A DNA stretch of 64,000 bases from Bacillus sp. AFS088145 (GCF_002564465.1 NZ_NUUX01000027.1:16059-80058); one strand, 5' to 3'. Counted from the first letter of the stretch, positions 35,068 through 44,355 are shown. The notes: a model not told the origin generated them from the letters alone. A program made the numbers and translations.

Positions 35068-35652
35068 ATGAACTACTTAATATTTAAATTAATAAATAGT
35101 TTTGCAGGCATTTGGCCTGCATTAGATAATGTAATGATATTTTTATCTAAATCTGCCATTTTAATCGTAATAGGACTATTATGTTATTTATGGATTCAAA
35201 AAGGTAGCGAACGTAAGTATACAGCTTTTTATATCGGTTTAACACTTATATTAGCACTAGGTGGTAACTTTATTATCCATCAATTTTATTACCACGCGCG
35301 ACCATTCGTTAATCACCATGTGACGAAGCTGATTACACATTCATCTGATTCATCTTTTGTAAGTGATCACGGGACATTAGTATTTTCTACTGCGCTTATT
35401 TTATTGTTTAGAAAAGATCGTTTAGGGTTGATTTCATTGGTTTGGGCGATATTAGTTGGTATTTCAAGAATCTTTGTTGGAGTACATTATCCTTTTGATA
35501 TAATTGGTGCATTTATTTTGGCTGGTATAGTTGCAATTGTTGTTTTAAAAACATCATCATTAACGGAACCGTTAATGAAAATATTATTAAAAATTTATGA
35601 AAGAATAATAAACAAGTTACCATTTAATACGAAAAAGAATTTAAGTTCCTGA
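35068..35652 (+). CDS. PAP2-family phosphatase (undecaprenyl-diphosphatase-like)
   Basis: About 194 residues with five or six helices and the PAP2 motifs: FYYHARPF (motif 1), SFVSDHGT (motif 2, with SDH in place of the usual SGH) and SRIFVGVHYPFD (motif 3). It resembles BcrC/YwoA, which recycles undecaprenyl diphosphate for cell-wall building. GGAGGAAATTTTAATG sets the start at 35068, not the ATG at 35053 that is part of the site. It heads a co-directional block with a two-component system and envelope genes. Confidence 0.85.
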   Translation: MNYLIFKLINSFAGIWPALDNVMIFLSKSAILIVIGLLCYLWIQKGSERKYTAFYIGLTLILALGGNFIIHQFYYHARPFVNHHVTKLITHSSDSSFVSDHGTLVFSTALILLFRKDRLGLISLVWAILVGISRIFVGVHYPFDIIGAFILAGIVAIVVLKTSSLTEPLMKILLKIYERIINKLPFNTKKNLSS

Positions 35653-35679
35653 TTAAGAACTTAATAGAGGAGACATTTA

Positions 35680-36354
35680 TTGAAAATTTTATTTGCTGAA
35701 GACGATCAAAAACTAGGAAAAATGACAACCCATTTGTTAAAAACACAAACTCCATTTCAAATCGAATGGACAACTAATGGGAAGCAAGCATTGGAGTTAG
35801 CTACCCATTATGATTTTGATTTACTTATTTTGGACTGGATGTTACCTGAGATTAGTGGTTTAGAAATATGCAAAATGCTTAGAAGAGATGGATTTAAAGG
35901 ACCTATCTTAATGTTAACAGCGAGAGATAGTATTAACCACCGTGTTGAAGGATTAGAAGCTGGAGCGGATGACTATTTAATCAAACCATTTGATTTTAGT
36001 GAACTTGCCGCAAGAATTAAAGTACTTAATCGAAGGAATTTTGCTCCACTTCAAGATGAAATAATCACGATTGAAGACTTAACATATAATCGGACAAACT
36101 TTAGTTTATGTAGAGGCAATGAACAAATAATTTTAACGCAAAGAGAATTACAATTATTTGATTTATTAGTAAAAAATAGAGGGATTGTGCTAACTAGAGA
36201 AGTTATTTTTGAAAGAGTTTGGGGAATTGAATCAGAGGTAACAAGTAATGCCGTTGAAGCGTATGTAAAAAATCTAAGAAAAAAAATTGATCCACCAGAT
36301 CAGAAAACTTATATAAAGAGTGTTAGAGGTGTTGGATATACAATCGAAAAATGA
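35680..36354 (+). CDS. OmpR-family response regulator
   Basis: 224 residues. Receiver domain with acidic pair at residues 8-9 (AEDDQ), phosphoacceptor Asp52 (LLILDWMLPEISG), Thr (MLTARDS) and Lys (LIKPFDF), followed by a winged-helix output domain (TQRELQLFDLLVKNRGIVLTR to KTYIKSVRGVGYTIEK). TTG start after AGAGGAG. It is 27 bases after the PAP2 gene and overlaps the sensor kinase gene, so the three form one operon. The targets are likely the envelope genes around it. Confidence 0.93.
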   Translation: MKILFAEDDQKLGKMTTHLLKTQTPFQIEWTTNGKQALELATHYDFDLLILDWMLPEISGLEICKMLRRDGFKGPILMLTARDSINHRVEGLEAGADDYLIKPFDFSELAARIKVLNRRNFAPLQDEIITIEDLTYNRTNFSLCRGNEQIILTQRELQLFDLLVKNRGIVLTREVIFERVWGIESEVTSNAVEAYVKNLRKKIDPPDQKTYIKSVRGVGYTIEK

Positions 36355-37684
36355 GATCTCATTATTTCAACAAATTAGCAAGCGATTAACATTTTTCAAT
36401 CTTAGAATTTTAATGATTTTTATTATTTTATTTAATATTTCAGTAGGAATTGTATTATCGTTTTACATTTACTTAGACCAAAAGAGTGATCTTATTACAG
36501 TATTAAAGCAAGAGATAAAAGAAGTAAAAATGAGTGCTGCATCTCAAGGTCCAAATGATGATAATACTCAAAAAAAACATAAACGTAAAAATGTTTATTT
36601 TAATTATTTTTTAAATAAAAATAACGGATTTGAACTCTATGATGAAACCGCACCTGGGTATACAAAGGATATAGAAAAAGTTTTAAAACAGATTAATCCA
36701 AATCATAATAAAGTTGTTATTAAACGAATTGCACCTAATGATAAAGAAGAACTAAATTTAATGATTGCTGCAGAAAAGGTATATGATTCATCAAATCATT
36801 ACCTCGGTACAATCTATAGTGGTAAAGATTTATCGTCAGTTATTTATTTAATAAAACAGTTTATCAGTATCTCATTTTTACTCTCAATTATCTTTTGTTT
36901 TATGGCGTACTACTTCGGCAAGAAAATTACAAATCAGGCAATGGAACCAATTATTGCATCTTATAAAGAACAACAAGAATTTGTAGAAAATGCTTCACAT
37001 GAACTAAGAACACCATTATCTGTATTACAAGCTGGTATTGATGTATTAAGCGTTGAACAAGATCGTCTATCTGATTTTGGAAAAGAAACCTTATCCGATT
37101 TAAAAAAGGAATTAAGTGATACACGAAATCTAGTTCATCAATTACTGTTTCTAGCAAGACTTGATCATAAACAAATAGCCAAAGTTAATATTGAAGAATT
37201 TAGAATCGATGTCTTTTCTGAACAAATTCAAAAAGCATGGCAATATAAAGCATCAGAAAAAAACCAATTAATAAAGCTATTAAATGATGAGAAATTTATT
37301 GTAAAAACAAATCAAGAAAGTTTGAAACAATTGATTAATATCTTTGTTGATAATGCGATTAAATACTCACAAGACGAACGTATTATTTCTTTAAATTACT
37401 ACGTAAGATCAGAAAAAAAAGCAAACTATTTCTATTATGAAATAAATGATAAAGGTATTGGAATTGCAAAAGAGCTTCAAGACAAAATATTTAATCGGTT
37501 TTATCGAATTGAAGAGCATAGGTCAAGAGATGAAGGGAATACTGGACTCGGGTTATCAATCGCAAAATCGATTATTGAGTCTTTAAATGGAGAAATTATC
37601 GTTAATAGCGAATTCGGAAAGGGTAGCAGTTTTAAAATTAAAATTCCGATATCAAATTTATTTCAAATTAAATCAAAAATATAG
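36320..37684 (+). CDS. sensor histidine kinase
   Basis: Up to 454 residues. Two membrane helices (about 30-50 and 175-195) enclose an extracytoplasmic sensor loop; then HisKA with FVENASHELRTPLSVL (phosphoacceptor His), and HATPase with N box INIFVDNAIKYS, G1 NDKGIGIA and G2 NTGLGLSIAKS. No clear HAMP domain between. The start is uncertain: no ATG lies in frame near the N-terminus, and GTG 36320, GTG 36329 or TTG 36332, all within the regulator gene, are candidates, implying translational coupling. Confidence 0.92.
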   Translation: MLEVLDIQSKNEISLFQQISKRLTFFNLRILMIFIILFNISVGIVLSFYIYLDQKSDLITVLKQEIKEVKMSAASQGPNDDNTQKKHKRKNVYFNYFLNKNNGFELYDETAPGYTKDIEKVLKQINPNHNKVVIKRIAPNDKEELNLMIAAEKVYDSSNHYLGTIYSGKDLSSVIYLIKQFISISFLLSIIFCFMAYYFGKKITNQAMEPIIASYKEQQEFVENASHELRTPLSVLQAGIDVLSVEQDRLSDFGKETLSDLKKELSDTRNLVHQLLFLARLDHKQIAKVNIEEFRIDVFSEQIQKAWQYKASEKNQLIKLLNDEKFIVKTNQESLKQLINIFVDNAIKYSQDERIISLNYYVRSEKKANYFYYEINDKGIGIAKELQDKIFNRFYRIEEHRSRDEGNTGLGLSIAKSIIESLNGEIIVNSEFGKGSSFKIKIPISNLFQIKSKI

Positions 37685-37711
37685 AAAAAATTTTGGGGGA
37701 GTTAGAGTTAG

Positions 37712-38359
37712 ATGGAGATTATTAAAAATTTAATTGATCTCATATTGCATTTAGATCAACATTTATTAACTTTTGTGCACAACTATGGGGCAATTACTTA
37801 TATCATCTTATTTTTCATTATTTTATTTGAAACAGGACTTGTTGTGACACCATTTTTACCAGGAGATTCATTAATTTTTACAGCAGGTGCACTTGCTTCC
37901 TTGCATTTATTGAACTTTTTTGGACTATTAATCCTTTTCATAATAGCAGCTAGTTTAGGTGATTCTTTAAATTATTTTATAGGTAAGAAATTTGGAAGAA
38001 AATTTAGTAAAAGTAAGAAAATAAATACAAAATACATTCATGAAACTGAAAACTTTTATAAACAAAAAGGTCCTAAATTTATTGTATTAGCAAGATTTAT
38101 TCCGATTGTTAGAACATTTGCACCATTTGTAGCAGGGATCGGTGAAATGAACTATTCAAAATTTATTTCATATAACATTTTCGGAGCGACAATTTGGGTT
38201 GGGCTAATGGTGTCAATCGGTTACTTTTTTGGAAATATTCCAATTGTTAAAAATCATTTTGGTCTATTAACAATTGGGATCATTTTTGTTTCAATCATTC
38301 CAATTTTAATCGATTTTCTTAAAAAATTAAGTAAGAAAAGAAATTTGACTCAAAATTAA
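37712..38359 (+). CDS. DedA-family membrane protein
   Basis: 215 residues with the DedA/SNARE-associated marks: FETGLVVTPFLPGDSLIFTAG, a GDSLNYFIGKKFG segment, and KFIVLARFIPIVRTFAPFVAG with the conserved RF...R and GxG. DedA proteins are membrane lipid scramblases or transporters (for example of undecaprenyl phosphate or phosphatidylethanolamine) needed for envelope integrity. It follows the kinase gene by 28 bases. Its place next to a PAP2 phosphatase fits a lipid-carrier role. Confidence 0.9.
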   Translation: MEIIKNLIDLILHLDQHLLTFVHNYGAITYIILFFIILFETGLVVTPFLPGDSLIFTAGALASLHLLNFFGLLILFIIAASLGDSLNYFIGKKFGRKFSKSKKINTKYIHETENFYKQKGPKFIVLARFIPIVRTFAPFVAGIGEMNYSKFISYNIFGATIWVGLMVSIGYFFGNIPIVKNHFGLLTIGIIFVSIIPILIDFLKKLSKKRNLTQN

Positions 38360-38442
38360 TCATTTTCACTAAATCATAATACTATTTTCATTAAATTTTC
38401 ACTTTCATTTTGTACATTTGTTGTAGATAAAAGGAGGGGAAA

Positions 38443-38499
38443 ATGGATAATGTATTTTCTAATATTTTTTCAAAACTTGAAAGGAACATATCAAAATGA
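38443..38499 (+). CDS. 18-residue leader peptide
   Basis: ATG with a perfect AAGGAGGGG site 3-8 nt upstream encodes MDNVFSNIFSKLERNISK, and its TGA overlaps the ATG of the next gene (ATGA). The next gene has no ribosome binding site of its own, apart from AAAGG inside this frame, so translation is probably coupled. It may be a leader for control of the membrane protein rather than a working peptide. Confidence 0.5.
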   Translation: MDNVFSNIFSKLERNISK

Positions 38500-39068
38500 T
38501 TAGTATTTGGATAAAAAATAAATCTGAGAGAAAATTAATTTATATAGCATTAGTAATTTCGATCATTATTTTCATCATTGCAGGATGGAAAGTTTCGCAT
38601 CGAACTGAATTATTAACGAATATTGGACCTCATATTCAAAATGGAATACAACATGGCATTCATAAAACGAATCCTTTAAAAATGTATGCGAAAGATAAAG
38701 GTTCCCTTGGAAGAATAGGTGTATTTGCGGCATTTATACTCTTTCCACTTTATTTTTTAATTAGATTTAAAAAATTAAATGACAAAAAGCAATTTAAGAA
38801 ATACTTAGGTAAATTATTGAAATGGTGCAAGTTAATACATGTCCCAATTTCGTTAATTACTTTTGCTTTAATTACAGTCCACTCTGTGATTATGACTTTT
38901 TTTGAATGGAAAACAAATGCTGTTTATATTTCAGGTGTTATAACTTATTTACTCCTAGTTCCGTTAGGCATATTCGGTTTTTTAAGATATAAACGAAAAG
39001 ATAAAAACTGGCATTACTATCTTTCATTTGCAGTTGTAATCTCAATGTTAATTCATACATTCGTTTAA
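38496..39068 (+). CDS. membrane protein with a four-histidine, ferric-reductase-like pattern
   Basis: 190 residues with about five hydrophobic helices. Two of the helices each carry a histidine pair exactly 14 apart: His115/His129 (in HVPISLITFALITVH) and His173/His187 (in HYYLSFAVVISMLIH). HX13H pairs in two helices are the bis-heme pattern of the ferric reductase/NADPH oxidase membrane domain. A soluble flavin domain is absent. The region between the first helix and residue 70 is rich in His and polar residues. I cannot name the family; a small heme-binding redox membrane protein is a reasonable guess. Coupled to the leader peptide. Confidence 0.6.
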   Translation: MISIWIKNKSERKLIYIALVISIIIFIIAGWKVSHRTELLTNIGPHIQNGIQHGIHKTNPLKMYAKDKGSLGRIGVFAAFILFPLYFLIRFKKLNDKKQFKKYLGKLLKWCKLIHVPISLITFALITVHSVIMTFFEWKTNAVYISGVITYLLLVPLGIFGFLRYKRKDKNWHYYLSFAVVISMLIHTFV

Positions 39069-39100
39069 TTAATTTGTCTATTCAAAAGAGGTTGATTAGT

Positions 39101-40204
39101 ATGGTATTGCAGCCTAAAATACTTGTCGTTACATCGAGTTTTGGAAATGGGCATAAAGAAGTATCAAAAGCGTTAAAAAGTGAGTTTGAACATATTAACT
39201 TTAACGATGTAACAATTATTGATATATACGAAGAAGCATATCCAACAATAAATGTATTTGCAAAAAATATTCATTTGCAATTATTCCAACATGCCCAAAC
39301 AATTTATAAATGGTTCTTCTATGGGACTGAGAAATTATTCAGTACAGTTATTTTTGACAGGCTTTTAGAATTATGCGGAAAGAATATAAAAAGTATTCTT
39401 CAAAAAGAGAAGCCTGATATTATCATTACTACATTTCCAGTTGGGTCTGTAGCAAAATGGAAAAAATATTCATCACATCCTTGTAAATTATATACAGTTG
39501 TTACCGATTATTATATTCACCGTTCATGGATTCATAATGAAATCGATCGTTATTATATAGCGACAGAAGGATTAATACATCAAATGGTGAATTTAGGCGT
39601 TTCTTTATCGAAAATATTTGTATCTGGTATACCTCTTCGCCAAGAATTTAAAGAAGTAGATTTTTTGAATGAAGGTACAATTGATTCGAAATCAAACGAC
39701 CAAATCTTAATAGTTGCTGGGGCAGTTGGAGTATTAAAGGACGTAGAAAAAATGGCCAAGCAGTTACTTGCTGAAACAAAACTTAATGTAGCAGTTGTTT
39801 GTGGATATAATCGCATACTTTATAATAAATTATGTAAGTTAAATGAAGAATACAAAGACCGGCTACAAGTATTTGGCTACGTAAATAATATACGTAATTT
39901 GTATAAAAAATCTGATCTCTTAATTACGAAACCTGGTGGTATTACATTATCAGAATGTATTGCATGTAATTTACCGACAATCCTATATAAACCAACACCA
40001 GGCCAAGAAAAAGAAAATTCCCGAATATTTGAAAATGCTGGTGCTTCAGTTACAGTAAAGTCGTTAAATGAATTAACTTTTTATATTAATCGAATTCTTT
40101 TCAAATCAAATCATTTAGAACAAATGAAATCATCATTAACCGCATTAAATAAAGGATTTAGTTCTCAATTAATTGTCAATGATATTTTTAGTTCAATTTC
40201 TTAG
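39101..40204 (+). CDS. MGDG-synthase-like glycosyltransferase (UgtP-related)
   Basis: About 367 residues of the GT28/MGDG-synthase family: KILVVTSSFGNGHKEVSKAL (the GNGH membrane/donor motif), an N-terminal MGDG_synth domain with TVVTDYYIHRSWIH, and a C-terminal UDP-sugar domain with VFGYVNNIRNLYKKSDLLITKPGG and TLSECIA. B. subtilis UgtP makes glucosyl-diacylglycerol, the anchor of lipoteichoic acid; this is a relative. The ATG at 39101 follows AAAGAGG; a TTG at 39074 lacks a site. Last gene of the envelope block. Confidence 0.85.
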   Translation: MVLQPKILVVTSSFGNGHKEVSKALKSEFEHINFNDVTIIDIYEEAYPTINVFAKNIHLQLFQHAQTIYKWFFYGTEKLFSTVIFDRLLELCGKNIKSILQKEKPDIIITTFPVGSVAKWKKYSSHPCKLYTVVTDYYIHRSWIHNEIDRYYIATEGLIHQMVNLGVSLSKIFVSGIPLRQEFKEVDFLNEGTIDSKSNDQILIVAGAVGVLKDVEKMAKQLLAETKLNVAVVCGYNRILYNKLCKLNEEYKDRLQVFGYVNNIRNLYKKSDLLITKPGGITLSECIACNLPTILYKPTPGQEKENSRIFENAGASVTVKSLNELTFYINRILFKSNHLEQMKSSLTALNKGFSSQLIVNDIFSSIS

Positions 40205-40236
40205 AAGCTTTATGACTATAAACTTTATTAATACGT

Positions 40237-40279
40237 AAAAACACCACAAGGTATGGGAATCCTTGTGGTGTTTGTTTTT
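40237..40279. terminator. bidirectional terminator
   Basis: AAAACACCACAAGG pairs with CCTTGTGGTGTTT, with T after and A before, between two convergent genes. Confidence 0.9.
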
Positions 40280-40288
40280 ATTAAATAG

Positions 40289-40990
40289 CTAATGATCAAT
40301 CCTTACAAATTGATATTGGTTTTGTAAACAATGTTCAATAAATCTCTCTAATGCTTTTATTGTATGAATAGGAGCATCCTCATCAGCACCAAATGTATCT
40401 CCATTATCATGTAACAATATAATTGATCCTGGTTTCGTTTGATTTAACAAAAGAGTATAAATGCCTTCGCTTCCGTTTTTACTACTCCAATCATTTGCCA
40501 TTACAGACCATAAAATAATTTTGAGCTTATTTTGAAATAGGAGTGGCAATGAAACTAACCCCCAAGGTGGTCGATAATAAAGTGGATCACTGTTCGTTAT
40601 TTTCTTAATAATGCTTGCAGTTTTTTCGATTTGATTTTTTAAGTGTTTTGGACTGAGAAACCAATTACATTTATGTTTATAATTGTGTATTCCAATTAAG
40701 TGACCATCTTCATGTATTCTTTTAATGATCATAGGATGCTTTTCTGCCGCTGAACCTAATACAAAAAAAGTTGCTTTAATCGAATGACTTTGGAGTAAAT
40801 CTAAAAGTAAAGTCGTATAAACTGGATGTGGACCATCATCAAAAGTTAAAGCAATTCGTTTTTGACTTTTAGAAGAAACTCGATGTATTGAAAAAATTTT
40901 AAATAAACGTGTTAGTAAACTCGGAATTGGACCATAAAGAATAAATAATATTAATAGTAAACCTCCGATTATGATGAAAATTCTAAGCAT
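40289..40990 (-). CDS. polysaccharide deacetylase (NodB-like)
   Basis: 233 residues: an N-terminal membrane anchor (IFIIIGGLLLILFILYG) and a NodB domain with TFDDGPHP (motif 1), IGIHNYKHKCNW (motif 2, HNYKH instead of HTYSH), YYRPPWG (motif 3) and a late SIILLHDNGD (motif 5). Such enzymes remove N-acetyl groups from peptidoglycan or related glycans, at the outer face of the membrane. Single gene, convergent with the glycosyltransferase. Confidence 0.88.
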   Translation of the reverse strand: MLRIFIIIGGLLLILFILYGPIPSLLTRLFKIFSIHRVSSKSQKRIALTFDDGPHPVYTTLLLDLLQSHSIKATFFVLGSAAEKHPMIIKRIHEDGHLIGIHNYKHKCNWFLSPKHLKNQIEKTASIIKKITNSDPLYYRPPWGLVSLPLLFQNKLKIILWSVMANDWSSKNGSEGIYTLLLNQTKPGSIILLHDNGDTFGADEDAPIHTIKALERFIEHCLQNQYQFVRIDH

Positions 40991-41129
40991 ATATTCTCCT
41001 TAACTAACTTTAAATAATAATAATCATATAACATTAGTATAGTCCAATTTTACATTTTGTTGGTAATTAAATGCAGATAATATTATGATGAAATAAGATT
41101 GTATTATCGAAAAGAGAGTAAGTGATAAA

Positions 41130-41723
41130 ATGAGAAAGATTATATCAATCCAAGGCCCAATGGCTGGTGGAAAAACAACACTTGCGAAAAGATTAGAAAA
41201 TCAATTAAAAAATTTTCAAGTAATATATGAAAATCCTTATCCAATTGTTCAAAGTAGGAATAATTTAAAACTTGATATACATACATTAGAGGGGTTTATA
41301 AAAAATCAGCAATTATTTATTGAAGCAGAAATTAAGCGATTTAATCATTTTTATAATGAAAATATTCTTTTTGATCGTGGTCCAGAAGATATTGAATTCT
41401 ATACGCTCTTTTTTCCTATCGCAAACGGTTATTCATGGGATATAGAATATTATTTAAAAGATGAATTAAATCGACTTAGAAAATGCAGATCAGATCTAAT
41501 TATTTATTTAGATACTGAATTTGAAACTCTTGAAAGAAGAAAACAAAATGATTTGACAAAAAGAAGAAGTTCATTTGATCAAAATATGAAATTATATGAA
41601 TATGAAAAAGATTGGTATAAGCAGTTTAACACTAAATTTATTGATGTAAATGAGAAGGCATCAATTGAAGTAGAAAAATCAGTCTTGGAAAATTTAACCA
41701 ATAATAATTTTCTAAAAAAATGA
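41130..41723 (+). CDS. P-loop kinase-like protein (deoxynucleoside kinase-like)
   Basis: 197 residues. Walker A SIQGPMAGGKTTLAKRL at residues 6-22, an ILFDRGPEDIEFY segment like the DR-S/E motif of deoxynucleoside and thymidylate kinases, and an Arg-rich lid (TLERRKQNDLTKRRSSFDQN). It probably phosphorylates a nucleoside or other small molecule. GAGAG lies upstream of the ATG, with a spacing of about 10 nt. Not assigned to a precise family. Confidence 0.65.
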   Translation: MRKIISIQGPMAGGKTTLAKRLENQLKNFQVIYENPYPIVQSRNNLKLDIHTLEGFIKNQQLFIEAEIKRFNHFYNENILFDRGPEDIEFYTLFFPIANGYSWDIEYYLKDELNRLRKCRSDLIIYLDTEFETLERRKQNDLTKRRSSFDQNMKLYEYEKDWYKQFNTKFIDVNEKASIEVEKSVLENLTNNNFLKK

Positions 41724-41860
41724 ATTTCTCTTTAGTAAAAAGGGTTTGAACCTATTGCATAGAATTAATACATTATACGTTTCAGATTTTCCATTTTTAA
41801 CGAATGATGTTTAAAAATGGGATTGAAATACATACACAAAAAAATTTTGAGGTGAACAAT

Positions 41861-42181
41861 ATGATCGTAGTTACAACTGAAAATATTGAAGGGTATAAAC
41901 TAGTTGAAGTAAAAGGTCCTGTATTTGGAGTAATTGTACGTAGTAGAGGACTAGGTGGAGATATTTTAGCTGGTCTAAAAAGTCTTGTTGGTGGAGAAAT
42001 CAAACAATACACTGCAATGCTTGAAGATGCGAGAAAAGAAGCGATGGACCGAATGACTAAAAATGCTAGTGAAATGGATGCAAATGCAATTATCATGATG
42101 CGCTTTGATTCAGGTGAAATTGGGCAAAACATGAGTGAAATTGTCGCTTATGGAACGGCTGTAGTAGTCGAGAAAATATAG
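41861..42181 (+). CDS. YbjQ/UPF0145 family protein
   Basis: 106 residues of the YbjQ (heavy-metal-binding-domain-like) family: [39 protein letters not shown], the [10 protein letters not shown] helix, [13 protein letters not shown] and [11 protein letters not shown]. Pentameric proteins of unknown role. GAGGTGA fits the ATG at 41861; upstream in-frame starts have no site. The stop overlaps the next start by one base. Confidence 0.88.
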   Translation: MIVVTTENIEGYKLVEVKGPVFGVIVRSRGLGGDILAGLKSLVGGEIKQYTAMLEDARKEAMDRMTKNASEMDANAIIMMRFDSGEIGQNMSEIVAYGTAVVVEKI

Positions 42182-42411
42182 TGGAAACATTTATTTTCGG
42201 TTTTTATGGTATCCAAATTTTATTTCTCATTATTTGTTTATTGCTAGGTTATTTTATTTACGATAAACGATTTAATCGAAATCACGGAAACCAGATACCA
42301 GAAGGATTTCAACGAACTAGTGAAGTCAATATTGATCCTGTAACAGGGGAGAAAACAAGAGTTTACTATAATCCAGATACAGGTGAACGTTTTTATAAAA
42401 AAGAAAAGTGA
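42181..42411 (+). CDS. small membrane protein, 76 residues
   Basis: GTG start overlapping the previous TAG by one base, without a ribosome binding site of its own, so it is translated by coupling to the YbjQ-type gene. One membrane helix (GIQILFLIICLLLGYFIY) and a soluble tail rich in Asn, Pro and Gly (NIDPVTGEKTRVYYNPDTGERF, two related PxTGE/PDTGE turns). The two-gene operon suggests a membrane-linked partner for the YbjQ protein. Function unknown. Confidence 0.75.
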   Translation: METFIFGFYGIQILFLIICLLLGYFIYDKRFNRNHGNQIPEGFQRTSEVNIDPVTGEKTRVYYNPDTGERFYKKEK

Positions 42412-42435
42412 AAAACGCCCTTTCGGGGCGTTTTT
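42411..42435 (+). terminator. intrinsic terminator
   Basis: AAAAACGCCC pairs with GGGGCGTTTTT around TTTC. Confidence 0.92.
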
Positions 42436-42451
42436 GTCTTGAAAATCAAGT

Positions 42452-43519
42452 TTATTTAATAGTTGAGTTAATCAATTCAAGCATATCATCAAAATCAAAC
42501 GGAGATTTCGATTTTACAGTCTCAGCAAATTGAGATACAAGTTTTAATGTTTCAATACTTTCGATTGGATGGTGGCCAGCAGCACTTTCAGCGGATAACA
42601 TGACGGCATTTGTCCCGTCCATTACAGCTTGAAATACATCAGTTACTTCAGCTCTTGTTGGAAGTGAATTATCTATCATTGATTGTAGCATTTGAGTTGC
42701 TGTGATCACATATGTCCCATTTGAATTACATTCATGAATCATAGCTCTTTGTAAGAGAGGAATCCATTGATAGGGTAGTTCAACACCTAAATCACCACGA
42801 GCAATCATAATTGCATCTGTTTCTTTATTAATTTCTTGGAAATTTTTTATTGCTTCGATTGTTTCAATTTTTGCGATTAATTTTGGAGTTTTATCACTTT
42901 TTGAATTCATAAAACTTCTGATTTCTTGTAAATGCGATGCCCGTCGAATAAACGAGCATGCAATATAATCTAAATCTTCTTTCAAAATGAATTCGATGTC
43001 TTTTTGGTCTTTTTTCGTGATAGCAGGTAAACTTGTAACGACTCCGGGTAAATTTACCCCTTTATGCGAAGAAATTTCGCCACCAGTTTTCACAGAAGTG
43101 ACAATCTTATTTTGTTCTATATTTTCAACGTATAACTCCACTGCACCGTCATTAATTAAAATACGATCTCCTTGTTTCACATCATTTATTAACCCTTTAT
43201 AATCAACACTTGCTTGATTACGATCACCTGTAATTTCATCAATTAAAAGTGTAAAAGTTTGATTAGATTCAAGATTTATTTTTTCTCCATCAATTTTTCC
43301 TAATCGAATTTTTGGACCTTGGAGGTCTCCTAAAATCTTGATTTCTTTTCCTGTCTCTTTTCTGATTGATTTTATTATTTCAATCACATTGTGATGACTT
43401 TCATGTGTTCCGTGTGAAAAATTTAGTCTTGCGATTGTCATGCCATGCTCAATCAATTCAGACAGTATTTTTTTATCAAAACTAGCTGGTCCAATCGTAC
43501 AAATTCGATCGATTGTCAT
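42452..43519 (-). CDS. short pyruvate kinase lacking the C-terminal domain
   Basis: 355 residues; usual pyruvate kinases have 470-590. The A and B domains are complete: IARLNFSHG, LGDLQGPKIRLG, IAKIETIEAI (with the catalytic Lys and the metal-binding Glu), MIARGDLGVELP, ITATQMLQSMI, PTRAEVTDVFQAVMDGTNAVMLSAESAAG. The protein stops about 30 residues after this, so the allosteric C domain is absent. It may be an unregulated second pyruvate kinase or a related enzyme with another substrate. Single gene; the terminator at 42411 may also serve it on this strand. Confidence 0.85.
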   Translation of the reverse strand: MTIDRICTIGPASFDKKILSELIEHGMTIARLNFSHGTHESHHNVIEIIKSIRKETGKEIKILGDLQGPKIRLGKIDGEKINLESNQTFTLLIDEITGDRNQASVDYKGLINDVKQGDRILINDGAVELYVENIEQNKIVTSVKTGGEISSHKGVNLPGVVTSLPAITKKDQKDIEFILKEDLDYIACSFIRRASHLQEIRSFMNSKSDKTPKLIAKIETIEAIKNFQEINKETDAIMIARGDLGVELPYQWIPLLQRAMIHECNSNGTYVITATQMLQSMIDNSLPTRAEVTDVFQAVMDGTNAVMLSAESAAGHHPIESIETLKLVSQFAETVKSKSPFDFDDMLELINSTIK

Positions 43520-43726
43520 TTGATATCGCCTCCATTTACTGGAATTATTATACCCAAGATAAAATAGAAGAATCTAAAAAATTTATGAAGTGTTAATTAA
43601 AGTAGAAGATCTCAAATAAACTACATTTCTAAATTTTGACATTTTTCTACGTTTTATAGAAGGAATTTATGTAGCATTTGTAGAACACTACTAATCGATC
43701 AAAATTTAGATGAGGTGAATCTTTTA

Positions 43727-44284
43727 GTGATTAAACAAGATGAATTAAAAGTTGTAATTGGAGCAGGTGAATATAACAATAATCCAACATGGATTCAAAC
43801 TCAGGAAGAAGAACTTAATTTATTAGTTAAGTCAACTTGGGAAAATAAATTCGAGAAAAATTCTATAACAGCTATTTTAGCTGAACATGTTTGGGAACAT
43901 CTTACATATGATGAAGGTTTAGATGCTGCTAAAATTTGTTATGATTATTTAAAACCATCAGGCTATATTCGCTGTGCAGTACCAGATGGATTTTTTCAAG
44001 ACGAAACTTATCAAAGTATTGTTAAAGTTGGTGGACCAGGACCAAAAGATCATCCTGCTGCAAGCCATAAAATTGTCTATAACTATAAAACACTAGTTAA
44101 CATGTTTGAAACAGCAGGTTTTGAAGTAAAACTACTAGAATATTGTGATGAAGAAGGATATTTTCATTTTAAAGAGTGGGATGACACGGATGGTGTTATT
44201 TTCCGTTCAAAAAAATATGATCCTAGAAATCACGGGGAAAAAGTCCTGTTTCCTTCAATCATTGTAGATGCAGTAAAGCGATAA
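43727..44284 (+). CDS. SAM-dependent methyltransferase-like protein
   Basis: About 185 residues of the class I methyltransferase fold in a short form: VVIGAGEYNNNPTWIQTQ (a weak motif I), ILAEHVWEHLTYDEG, the AAKICYDYLKPSGYIRCAVPDG segment (post-motif beta strand) and a FETAGFEVKLLEY end. The AEHVxEHL pattern is the common form in predicted SAM methyltransferases. GAGGTGA suits GTG 43727 rather than GTG 43715, which is part of the site. Substrate unknown. Confidence 0.75.
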   Translation: MIKQDELKVVIGAGEYNNNPTWIQTQEEELNLLVKSTWENKFEKNSITAILAEHVWEHLTYDEGLDAAKICYDYLKPSGYIRCAVPDGFFQDETYQSIVKVGGPGPKDHPAASHKIVYNYKTLVNMFETAGFEVKLLEYCDEEGYFHFKEWDDTDGVIFRSKKYDPRNHGEKVLFPSIIVDAVKR

Positions 44285-44313
44285 TTTAACAAAGATATCA
44301 TTTTCTTAATTGC

Positions 44314-44343
44314 AAAGAACTGAAGCTACACTTCAGTTCTTTA
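44314..44343. terminator. bidirectional terminator
   Basis: AAAGAACTGAAG pairs with CTTCAGTTCTTT between convergent genes. Confidence 0.88.
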
Positions 44344-44355
44344 AAATAGATTTAA

